Assembly (NCBI GenBank): GCA_903813345.2
Contig: CAIIXF020000012.1
Coordinates: forward strand, 5,623,318 to 5,687,317
Direction of reading: 5' to 3'
Origin: Owenia fusiformis
Lineage: Eukaryota; Annelida; Polychaeta; Sabellida; Oweniidae
Length of the DNA: 64,000 bases
Positions 24,001-33,800 of the stretch are shown one piece after another (positions within the stretch are counted from its first letter, which is position 1; each line of letters starts with the position of its first letter). Under the pieces are notes generated by a model. That model searched no databases. It was given only the letters and a program-made list of their open reading frames with translations, and was not told the DNA's origin. A program made the translations under genes and the position numbers.

Positions 24001-26521
24001 TTTCTGAGAACACGTAGATGATTTTGAAAAAATTTTTTAGTCAATTTGAAGCAAGTTGAAAACAGACCTTTTTTGACCTTGAGAAGGTCATTGAAGGTCA
24101 AATGTCAAATCCTAAGTCAAATCTTAAGTCAGATTTGAATTTCTGAGAACTAGTAGATGATTTTGAAAAAAAAATTTAGTCAATTTGAAGCAAGTTGAAA
24201 ACAGACCTTTTTGACCTTTTTTGACCTTGAGAAGACCATTGAAGGTCAAATGTCAAATCTAAAGTCAGATTTGAATTTCTGAGAACATGTAGATGATTTT
24301 GAAAAAAAAATTTAGTCAATTTGAAGCAAGTTGAAAAAAGACCTTTTTGACCTTTTTTGACTTTGAGAAGGTCATTGAAGGTCAAATGTCAAATCTTAAG
24401 TCAAATCTAAAGTCAGATTTGAATTTCTGAGAACACGTAGATGATTTTGAAAAAAAATTTTAGTCAATTTGAAGCAAGTTGAAAACAGACCTTTTTGACC
24501 TTTTTTGACCTTTAGAAGGTCATTGAAGGTCAAATGTCAAATCTTAAGTCAGATTTGAATTTCTGAGAACACGTAGATGATTTTGAAAAAAAAATTTAGT
24601 CAATTTGAAGCAAGTTGAAAACAGACCTTTTTGACCTTTTTTGACCTTGAGAAGGTCATTGAAGGTCAAATGTCAAATCTAAAGTCAGATTTGAATTTTT
24701 GAGAACATGTAGATGATTTTGAAAAAAAAATTAGTCAATTTGAAGCAAGTTGAAAAAAGACCTTTTTGACCTTTTTGACCTTTTTTGACTTTGAGAAGGT
24801 CATTGAAGGTCAAATGTCAAATCTTAAGTCAAATCTAAAGTCAGATTTGAATTTCTGAGAACACGTAGATGATTTTGAAAATTTTTTTTAGTCAATTTGA
24901 AGCAAGTTGAAAACAGACCTTTTTTTGACCTTGAGAAGGTCATTGAAGGTCAAATGTCAAATCCTAAGTCAAATCTTAAGTCAGATTTGAATTTCTGAGA
25001 ACACGTAGATGATTTTGAAAAAAAATTTTAGTCAATTTGAAGCAAGTTGAAAACAGACCTTTTTGACCTTTTTTGACCTTGAGAAGGTCATTGAAGGTCA
25101 AATGTCAAATCTAAAGTCAGATTTGAAGGTCAAATGTCAAATCTAAAGTCAGATTTGAATTTCTGAGAACATGTAGATGATTTTGAAAAAAAATTTAGTC
25201 AATGTGAAGCAAGTTGAAAAAAGACCTTTTTGACCTTGAGAAGGTCATTGAAGGTCAAATGTCAAATCTAAAGTCAGATTTGAACTTCTGAGAACATGTA
25301 GATGATTTAGAAAAAAATTGAAGTCAGTCTAAACAGTATTTGTTAAGTTATAGGAAGTTGTAAGAAATTGTTACAGACGCCGGACGCCAACCGCCGGACG
25401 CCGGACACCAACCACCAACCGCCGGACGCCGTAGCAAAAAAACGGAGACCATAACAATATGTCACCACTTTTGGTGGTGACATAAAAATGACAAAACCAT
25501 GCTGGATTTCGAAAAAATTTTGAACCAAGATAACAGAGTTCTGTTTTGACCTCTAGTCAGTTTAATTACTTAAATTTGTCATTTAGACTAGTTTACATGA
25601 CCAGTTATTGCCTGGACCATGGGCTTTCAATTAGAGTATATCTGCTTTCATGGGCTTATTAGCCTTTTGCAGATTATTGACATAGACATAGAGTTGAAAG
25701 CCCATGGCTGAACGGACAGATGGACTGGCGGAGGGAGGCGTTCCTATAAATCCCTTTCTATAATGACCATAGGCCCCAGGAACATGTATAAAATAGCGAG
25801 TCGATATCTGTATTACTACAGAAGAAGTAGTAATACAGATGTCGACTCGCTATTTTATACATGTTCCCGGGGCCTATGATGATGACAGAGGCCAAAATTG
25901 AGAATAAACATTCAGTATATAACTTGTAGAAAAGTACTTGAGCTGGAGAACCCCCAACTTTTATACAGTGATAATATCTATAATCCATTGCTGCAAATTA
26001 TTGTTTAGCATCGTAAACTATCTAATGCCAAAGTTGTTGCACTTTACCTTCTTCTAAGGCCACTGTATCGTGGCCTTCCTGGAAAGATAATTTCCTGTAT
26101 GAACAATTGGTAATGTCATAATCATAAAATTTGAAATCATATGTCCGCCATTTTTCCACATCACAATTTGAATTGCGAGTTTTGGTCTTATTACCTCACC
26201 AAAAATTCCATAACACACATGAAGTGATCAGTGTAGTTCACATCTTCTGGATCCCTAACTTAGAATTTACAGCCAGTTACTAATGTCAGACGTAAACGAC
26301 ATTTCGTCCAGTCTTCGAATATCGCCATTTTTCTTGGAGCCATTTTGTTTAGTTTTAGACGAAATCCTGACGAAATCATGTCATATATCATCAAGGAGCC
26401 CAGTCGGTTCCGATTTAATTTTTGATTTATTTATCTGGCGATTTTTAAAATATTCAATAAATTCATGACACGGCGGCCAGCTTTTTTCAAATGGAGTTCA
26501 CTTACTCACTTCGAGAGCCAT
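9013..26521 (-). CDS. SEC14L: SEC14-like phosphatidylinositol/lipid transfer protein (CRAL-TRIO + GOLD)
   Basis: Twelve exons in phase: 26521-26510 (tentative start, MALE), 22965-22896, 21203-21160, 17573-17417, 15668-15574, 14304-14229, one of two alternatives 13791-13711 or 13642-13562, 10815-10732, 10304-10198, 9776-9631, 9421-9255 and 9143-9013, totalling about 389 residues against about 400 in vertebrate SEC14L2-type proteins. The N-terminal CRAL-TRIO-N helix region reads FRDRVKDV...[20 protein letters not shown]; the lipid-binding CRAL-TRIO domain runs from [20 protein letters not shown] (about residue 60) to [17 protein letters not shown]; the C-terminal GOLD domain has [15 protein letters not shown] and [17 protein letters not shown]. 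Family members bind hydrophobic lipids in the cytosol. The first exon is the weak point: its phase fits but it is only 12 bases. Which vertebrate paralogue it matches best cannot be decided by eye, so the symbol is a family label. Confidence 0.85.
10968..11231. mobile_element. Fold-back element, near-complete palindrome
   Basis: Begins GAGAGATTTTGCAACTCAC and ends GTGAGTTGCAAAATCTCTC. The interior (GATTACGTCATCATTTATTG / ATGATGACGTAATC; AGTGTGATATTCTT / AAGAATATCACACTT) continues the pairing to a short loop near 11085. It lies in a SEC14-like intron. Confidence 0.8.
12143..12292. mobile_element. MITE-like repeat with GTCACCACC / GGTGGTGAC ends
   Basis: Starts AAGGCATTAACATGCAAAATG TCACCACC and ends with GTCACCACTCATGTTGGTGACA. 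The same start and end flank the large array at 23028-25500, and part of the family recurs near 53745-53845 in the opposite direction. Confidence 0.55.
13562..13642 (-). CDS. SEC14L: SEC14-like alternative exon, version a (downstream in the transcript)
   Basis: 81-base exon, acceptor TTTATTTATAG and donor GTAAGA, phase 1 in and out. It encodes [20 protein letters not shown] followed by KLGIIVN, a diverged copy of the exon 68 bases upstream. Splicing to the next exon makes PPRLFP rather than APRLFP. Confidence 0.8.
13711..13791 (-). CDS. SEC14L: SEC14-like alternative exon, version b (upstream in the transcript)
   Basis: 81-base exon, acceptor CTTTAATAG and donor GTGAGT, phase 1 in and phase 1 out. 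It encodes [20 protein letters not shown] followed by KFAYVIN, matching the CRAL-TRIO stretch between the KHMYRPG and APRLFP parts. It has the same length and phases as the neighbouring exon at 13562-13642, which encodes a related sequence. Confidence 0.85.
14852..15009. mobile_element. Fold-back element
   Basis: CAGAGCAGGTGTAACAT and GGGCTAGGCACAAA at the left are matched by TTTGTGCCTAGCCC and AATATTACCCCTGCTC at the right, with a loop near 14920. It lies in a SEC14-like intron. Confidence 0.65.
15366..15538. mobile_element. MITE, CAGTAAAAC...CTGAACACCTCT ends
   Basis: The left end CAGTAAAACCAGTC then CTGAACACCTCT is inverted at the right end as AGAGGTGTTCAG ... TTTCACTG. Relatives at 5970 and 18400 share this end sequence. 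Confidence 0.6.
17664..18052. mobile_element. Inverted-repeat element with arms of about 105 bp
   Basis: The stretch from TATAGTAAAATTTTAAATG to about 17775 returns as its reverse complement at about 17948-18052, ending CATTTAAAATTTTACTATA. The spacer of about 170 bases contains a segment related to one near 11870-12010 (AGCAATCAAATGAGC and CAGCCATG blocks). It lies in a SEC14-like intron. Confidence 0.75.
18400..18750. mobile_element. Fold-back element of the CTCAAGTGGAAC family
   Basis: Central inverted arms: CAGATATCCTGTCTACTGAT at about 18539 against ATCAGTAGACGGGATATCTG ending at about 18665. Outer repeats of the type CACCTCCCAAGTGGAACATAT are also present. It lies in a SEC14-like intron. 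Confidence 0.6.
19513..20586. mobile_element. Mariner-like non-autonomous transposon, about 1.07 kb
   Basis: Left terminus TACAGGGTGTCCGGAAAGTA and right terminus TACTTTCTGGACACCCTGTA are inverted. Pairing extends about 75 bases inward (GATACAAATACTCTAATTTT / AAATTAGAGCATTTGTATC; ATTGCTACAGATTGTAG / CTACAATCTGTAGCAAT). Flanking TA fits the Tc1/mariner target. The inside has no recognisable transposase; one 87-codon frame has no family resemblance that I can see. Confidence 0.8.
22178..22778. repeat. 19-bp minisatellite in a SEC14-like intron
   Basis: About 30 copies of a unit reading AGGTGAGGCAAATTCAAAT with point variants (AGGGGAGGC, AGCTGAGGC, AGGAGAAGC) and a few single-base losses. It ends about 120 bases before the donor of exon 2 and does not contain that splice site. 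Confidence 0.9.
23028..25500. repeat. Element with GTCACCACC ends containing a minisatellite of about 144-bp units
   Basis: About 16 copies, at 23090-25320, of a unit holding GTAGATGATTTTGAAAA, AGTCAATTTGAAGCAAG, TTTTGACC and GAAGGTCAAATGTCAAATC. Unit length varies through the T/A runs and optional extra AAGTCAAATCT blocks. The outer ends (AAGGCATTAACATGACAAAA and GTCACCACTTTTGGTGGTGAC) match the small element at 12143-12292. A GC-rich CGCCGGACGCC stretch sits at 25376-25432. Confidence 0.8.
25760..25880. repeat. Near-perfect palindrome, about 58-bp arms
   Basis: The left arm CATAGGCCCCAGGAACATG ... CTGTATTACTAC and right arm GTAGTAATACAG ... CATGTTCCCGGGGCCTATG pair with only one or two mismatches around a loop of fewer than ten bases at about 25822. 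Confidence 0.85.
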
Positions 26522-27878
26522 GTTAGATTTTGAAACTTATGGCTCTCAAACGGGGAAGTGGACAGCTGATTAATAGTGACCTTTGGAATCGAATTAAGTC
26601 GATAAGCGGCCTACTTTTGTTCTCTAACTATGTTATACATCATTATCATCCTTCTGTGCAAGTATTGGAGCGCTGAAGTACTTCCTTTTCGATCAAGACT
26701 TGTAATTGTTAGTCAAGTGAATGTTTCTACTGCCAAATTCCAATATGGCGTTTTCTGCTCGGACATTTTCGTAAATCTCCGGAGGTTGTCCGAACCTAAC
26801 TAATTCTCAAAATTCATTTCGTTCATTGCGTATCTCTCTCCTAGCAAACCGCCATATTAGAATAGGTCTAAAAAACATTCACTCTATGAACAGTTTACAA
26901 GTCTTGATCGAAAAAAAGAATTTCAGCGCTCTAATACTTACACGGATTGATGATACTGATGTAAGACACAGTTAGAGACCAAAAGTAAGCCGCTGATCGA
27001 CTTAATTCGATTTCAGAATCATTCAGCTGTCCAAATGCTCCGTGGGAAAGCTATTATATCAAAATCCAAATAGCTTTTGAAGGAAGTAAGAGTTCACAGT
27101 ATTCCAGATGAAATCACCTCTAGCCAAGTATTGGCTAGAGACTCGAATTTTTTTTATGATATTTCATTCTAATCGTACTAATATTTAACAGAAAACTATT
27201 GATTCTATTGATCACTATTTCGATTTTGATGTTTACATACTCGGAAACCAAATGGGCGATAATAGAATTTTATTTGAAAATTAGTACCTTTTTCAGCTTT
27301 TCCTCTTGTACAATACTAAGATCATCAAGATATCCACTCATCTTGACATTCAATGAGTTATATGGTGCTGTTCTGATTACATTTGGCACTTCAAATTGAA
27401 CTATGGAACCGGTTTCAAGGGCCAAAGTGACAAAACCCAGCCTTTCTCATTCTAAAAATGACGTACTTCCGCTAAGATCTGATTGGTTAAAAATACAAAC
27501 TGTATTATCGCCCAAAATAAATTTCAAAACAAATTATTTTTCTCCAATTCTTCTTGAATTACTACTCTACGCAGCTTTATTCGACGATCTTTTGTATGAT
27601 TATTGACCCAAGCTTTGTTTTGCATACAACTAGGAACACAAGTCATTTTTAGAAAAGAATTATTGAATGATGGATTTTTGTTTTTATTTATTTTTGATGT
27701 CAATCAACCATAAAGTCAATGATTGACTCCAACCATGGACCTGTGAACCAACCAAGTGACTACTGAGTATAAGTAATAGGCTATCAGAATTTTGGACATT
27801 CAGAAGAAGTACAAAGGCGAAATGGTATAATTCTTTAAGACTTGTTCAGAGATTATTCAGAAACGATAATTCTTGATA
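26522..27878. promoter_or_regulatory. Head-to-head intergenic region holding a long inverted repeat
   Basis: The SEC14-like gene (minus) and UBE3B (plus) start on either side, if the tentative SEC14-like start at 26521 is right. A fold-back sequence occupies about 26553-27045: GAATCGAATTAAGTCGAT...GCGG at 26585 pairs with CCGC...ATCGACTTAATTCGATTTC at 26992, and TCGATCAAGACTTGTAA at 26690 with TTACAAGTCTTGATCGA at 26894; the spacer is about 95 bases near 26800. Both promoters should be in this region, but no TATA or other defined element is evident. Confidence 0.55.
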
Positions 27879-30800
27879 ATGTTCAACCAATCTACAGCAG
27901 CGCAGAAGAAAGATGTCATTGACAAAGCAAAATCTGCACGTGAAGAGCGAGCAAAGGAGAAATTGCGAGATGAGGCTGCCTTAAAAATGCAAGCATGCGT
28001 GAGGGGATTTCTCTCTAGAAGAAGGACACGCAAGGAGATTAGGAGAGAGCTAAGTGAAATCTTGAAAATTCCAGATGAGAATGAGCAGGATGAATATAAA
28101 GCAGCATTAGTGCCGAGTGTAAAAATATATAAAGTTATACAAAGGTTTTGGTTTGTGTTTAAGCCAGATGTGGATGACGTCATGTTTGAATATTTGTGCC
28201 GATACTTGCTGGCGAGTATGGACTCTGAAAATATGAAGGTGAGCATATTGCACCTTCTTGAGTTGCTTATGCATTAGAACATTTTTTAATGAATATGTAT
28301 ACAATGATGATATGCCAAATAATCCTCTGATGGCAGGGCTGCAAGTTCCAGAATAACTGTATAATTTCTGTATCCATGTTTGGAGAATGATGAATTGGAA
28401 TAAGTGGTATTATACAGGGTATCCCAAAAGTATGTGACCCCCTTCTAGGCAGACATATACCAATGTCTATTGTCTCCATATTATGTGCAGGGTTCTCAAA
28501 GGCTTTTAGACTCCAGAGATTCTCCAGAGTTTAATAGCTTTTCCGGAGTCTAAAATGTTTTTTCCGGAGTCTAATTTTACATTTTTGTCACATTATTTGT
28601 GGTAAAACTCTTGAGAAAATACATAAAACTGAATACAAACAAGGAATAAGAAGTCAGACACCTTTTAGAAATGTATACTAGTATTGTGATTAAAATAGGA
28701 AGATAATCTTAAGTTAAGTATTTTTAAAAGTAGATATCTCTGATCTCACATGGGAGAGGAGTAGTCACGATATCGCGACAAATCCAGGGTCTAAAAATTT
28801 CCTGGTGAGAACCCTGATGTGTCATATCTTTTTGAACTTTCAGGGTCTGACCTTAACTTTTTTTACCAGTAGCAAGGATTTGCTACCTTCTACCAAAACA
28901 AGGAGCAAATTCCCATATTCAGGTAGCAACAAAAATGCTCCAAGAAAACATTATCAGGTAGCAAATTGCTCCTCAAATTCTATTCATGTCTTATAACGAA
29001 TCCCCGCGGTTATCCCTCATCTTTTTTCACTGAACGAAACCACCATTTTTTTACGTTCAAGAGTCGTCTGAGAACCATTTGTGATTTTTCAGACCAAAAT
29101 TCGCATGTTTTCATTGAAAATAGGAGAATGAATCATCTAATCCTAATAAAGGTAGTATAATCAATGGCGGGGGAAACAAATTATAGCAAATTTGCTCCTT
29201 GCTACCGCTAAGATCGAACCCTGACTTTTTCCGATTTGTGACTTGAACAATGGTATTCAAGGCAAATCAATGTAACTTTGGACAGCTTTAAAATTATATA
29301 TGACACACACTATTTAGATATTGGTATATGTCTGCCTAGGGGGTCCCATACTTTCAGCACAACCTGTATTGTTCTGTTTATACCTTCAGTTATGCATCTC
29401 AAAACATCTGATGATTATGATACATGTATGCATTTGAGTTATAGTATAGAGGCCAAATAACATCAACATACATGTACCTTGACATTAACTTTTTTTCTGT
29501 TATCAAAGTTTGAAGACATATATAATTCAGGAACTTCAATTTGCTGCTTACTGATATTCATAAGAATTTAAAAAAAGACAAAGTCCAATAATTAATTTTC
29601 AAGTTAGAGATTTTTTATGAAATTGTTAAGAGGCTGAGCTACATGTAGTAAGAGCTTAAAATGTAATCCTGCAACTACAGGTACATAGACCTCATGATAC
29701 TATCTTCTCTTGCAGCATTGCTATGTGTCAGTAGCCCTCTCCAAGGACCATGTGATAGGGTGGATCCAGCAGATTAAGAACATTCTCTGGCAATGCTGTT
29801 CTTGTATTAAAACATTACGGGTAATTTCCTATTCTAGAATCACAGATTAACTCTTAGCAGTCTTAACTAATTCCCAGTATTTGCTGCCCTGGTCTGAGCA
29901 AAATGGACCATTTGACCATAATAACCATTAAATTTTAAATATTAGGCTATAGACAATATATTTTTGGTCTGGTCATCAAGTGTTGGGTATGTATTATCAA
30001 CACAACACATATTTTTTGTTTCTAATGAACTTTAGCATAACCCCAAGTACCTAAAGTGCGAGTTATCTCGTCTGCACCCCAGGGATTGTCTGATTTTGCG
30101 AGATAAATCGTCGGCAGACTGCTAAGAGTTAATGCTGTTCTTGTATTAAAACATTATGAGTACATGTAATTTCCTATTCATCTCATTTTTGCTACAATTG
30201 TAACTTGCGATTCTGAGAAAACCATTGTCTACTTTTTGATGAACAATGACTTGTTATTGTAAGTCTATTCCACATACGGTATACTAAATCTTCTTCATTT
30301 GATAAGATGTCTTGCCCAATGGATATTTCTCTTGTTTCAGCCAGAGTCTCCTACTGCGATGAAGCGTATCACTCTTTATCTCAGAATGCTGATTACTTTC
30401 ACAAGTACCCAGAATTGGAAAATACTAAGAGGAAAGGGTAAGATCTTTAATATTTATGAACAGGTTTTTGCGCCATTATTCATATTGTTATTATGATTTT
30501 GAATAAAATGTTTCATCATCTTGGAGTGTTTTTTTCTTTTTCAACTTTACCCTAAACTTTGTATCTTGTTTTGCATTTTTGGAATTGAAACATCGGCTCA
30601 TGTTGGGCAAAACTAGGCAAACAACATCATCTCAATTCATAGTCAGATTTAATCAGGAAATGATGAATTTCGAAGTCACTCTGGTGTACAGTGCTGTATA
30701 AGGGCATTCAAAATTAGAAAAAAAAATTTGGGTCATCTTTGCAGTTTTTCAGTTTTAGCTGAGCACTGAAGTTTTTGGACTTGTACACATTTTTCATTAA

Positions 30801-33800
30801 ATTGCTTCAATGTATTCTCTTAATTATGTAACTTAAATGTTATAGATGATCCCATCCATCGTTTCCTCCTCTGTCCTCATTTCCAGAAACAAAAAACTGA
30901 ATTTATACATGATTTATGTAGTAAATGTGATGCTCCTGTTGTGTCTCAGTACCTTAATTTCCCCCCACAAATGAAATTAAAGTGGATTCTTGGGGATGAT
31001 GTGTTTAGCATTTGGGGACACGACAATGGCTGGAATTTTGATGTTTGTACAAAAATATTTCTGCAAAAGGTGTATGTGGAACATGACACTGCGTGATTTT
31101 AGCCTATTTTAATGATTTTACTAGCTTATGTCTCATATTCCTCAACGGATTTAGTAAAAAATGTATTGTTTGTATACTACTTATATGTAATATTCACGCA
31201 CCTTTGAGTGCCACTGTTATAAAAGTGACTGTCAAATAAATAATAAATAATAAATAAATTAGGTGAAGCTCTGAAACCAGGAATGAACCAACTTTGTTCA
31301 AACATTATGGGACATCTGAACTCAAAAGGTCTATACCTTGTCCTACAAGGGGTGCTACATAAAGGACTGGCTAGAAGTAAACCCTGTTTCAAACATGCCA
31401 CAATGTCTGCTTTAGTAACCATAGCATTAAGGTAGGTAGTTAATCCCTTGAATACCAAGAGTGACAGATATAACAGTCAGCGAATTTTTCACTAAAATGG
31501 CTCTAACTTTGAGAAATTCTGTTCAATTTACACAAAATATGTATCAAATTAGTTTAATTTTTCAATGTTCAGTAATATTACCAAAAATTCCCAAAATTGC
31601 TTATTTTCAAAACTGATGACAACTAAAGCCTCAGTCACATTTGCTCAAAGGCAGCTGTATGGCAGCTGTAGCTTCACGAAATCGATATAGAAAACCTAGA
31701 ATATCATACTGCTAATCCTTATATTGTGTACTGTATATTTCTCTCGATTTTGGGAAGTTACGGCTGCCGTTCTGTTGCCGTAGATCAAATCTGACTGAAG
31801 CATGAGTGCAGCACTAAATAGCTTCAATTCTGGAGAGTCATCTGCTTTGATATAATTTCTATATGTGTTTCAGACCTCTACTTGCGGCCAACTTCTCCGA
31901 CAACCTCCTCAGTCTTTTTATTCTCCATATTATGTCTGTTCCTGGTGTGATATTCCATGTCAATGCTATAGCAAATGAGGTATGTTTGTACATATATAAG
32001 TAATCTATCCATCTATAGCTATTTCTATTTCATTTTGTAGGGGGATTGTACCATACACAGATTAAGTTACATCAGTTACTTTATACGATTTCAAAGTATA
32101 TTTTTAGTTTTTTTTTATTATAAAAATTGTCAATGTTTCAAGTTCATTTAATGTTTGATATGAATTACAAGGTTTTGAAATGTTTATCTACAGGGATGAC
32201 CTTTTCTGCATGCAGTATATCATATTACATTGTTTGGGTTTTAGGGTTCTCACTAGGCTTTTAGACTACAGAGAATCTCCGGAGTCTAATGTCTTTAGAC
32301 CCTCTTGCTCTAATAGCTCTAATAGAGTCTAATAGCTTTTCCGGAGTCTAATAGCTTTTCCGGAGTCTAATGTTACATTTTTATCACAAAAAACTGGATA
32401 CAAACAAGGAATAGGAAGTCAAAAACCTTTTAGAAATGTATATTGTGATTAGTAGTATTTTTAAATGTAGATATCTCTGATCTCACATGGGGGAGGAGTA
32501 GTTGTGATACCGTGAAAAATCTGGGATCTAAACTCTAAAAATTTCCTGGTGAGAATCCTGAATTCTCTTTTTTATTTTTTTTATTGACTAATCTTTGGAA
32601 GCTTTGGTCTGTTTTTTTCAATAAAGGCAAATTTTCTTTTTATCTGGTACCTTTTTAAGTGTATGATATTTCAGTGTACTGTCAATTATATTTCAGTGTA
32701 CTGTATTATATTTCAGTGAACTGAATTAACTTTCAGTGTACTGTATTATATTTCAGTGTATGATCCTGTTGATGCAGCAAAGAGTCTTCAAAAGATGCAT
32801 CGAACTAATGAGCAATGATCAAAGTACTCGCATCATCTTTCACTCACTGGAGGGGAACTATGCACTCTGCCTACTTGGTAAGTGGAACTATACACTTTGC
32901 CTACTAGGTAAGTGGAACTATGCACTCTGCCTACTTGGTAAGTGGAACTATGCACTCTGCCTACTTGGTATGTGAAACTATGCACTCCACCTACTTGGTA
33001 AGTGGAACTATGCACTCTGCCTGCTTGGTAAGTGGAACTATACACTTTGCCTACTTGGTAAGTGGAACTATGCACTCTGCCTACTTGGTAAGTGGAACTA
33101 TACACTTTGCCTACTAGGTAAGTGGAACTATGCACTCTGCCTACTTGGTAAGTGGAACTATGCACTCTGCCTACTTGGTATGTGAAACTATGCACTCCAC
33201 CTACTTGGTAAGTGGAACTATGCACTCTGCCTGCTTGGTAAGTGGAACTATACACTTTGCCTACTTGGTAAGTGGAACTATGCACTCTGCCTACTTGGTA
33301 AGTGGAACTATACACTCTGCCTACTTAGTAAGTGGAACTATTGCACTCTGCCTACTTGGTAAGTAGAACTATGCACTCTGCCTATTTGGTAAGTGGAACT
33401 ATGCACTCTGCCTACTTGGTAAGTGGAACTGTGCGCTCTGCCTACCTGGTAAGTGGAACTATGCACTTTGCCTATTTTGTAAGTGGAACTATGCACTCTG
33501 CCTACTTGGTAAGTGGAACTATACACTCTGCCTACTTAGTAAGTGGAACTATTGCACTCTGCCTACTTGGTAAGTAGAACTATGCACTCTGCCTATTTGG
33601 TAAGTGGAACTATGCACTCTGCCTACTTGGTAAGTGGAACTGTGCGCTCTGCCTACCTGGTAAGTGGAACTATGCACTTTGCCTATTTGGTAAGTGGAAC
33701 TATGCACTCTGCCTACTTGGTAAGTGGAACTGTGCGCTCTGCCTACCTGGTAAGTGGAACTATGCACTTTGCCTACTTGGTAAGTGGAACTATGCACTCT

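Larger units (their letters stand above)
28415..29368. mobile_element. Inverted-repeat transposon, mariner-type ends, about 0.95 kb, with two nested insertions
   Basis: Left end TACAGGGTATCCCAAAAGTATG with CTAGGCAGACATATACCAAT; right end ATTGGTATATGTCTGCCTAG ... CATACTTTCAGCACAACCTGTA. Both ends abut TA. The interior is largely two other elements (28489-28815 and 28842-29226). It lies in intron 1 of UBE3B. Confidence 0.75.

Noticed and set aside
26048-26078. Possible SEC14-like exon (minus strand, [10 protein letters not shown], with AG and GTAAAG borders)
   Set aside because: The sequence resembles the expected N-terminus, but its end phase does not fit the next exon at 22965 in any frame; the only compatible frame has a stop.
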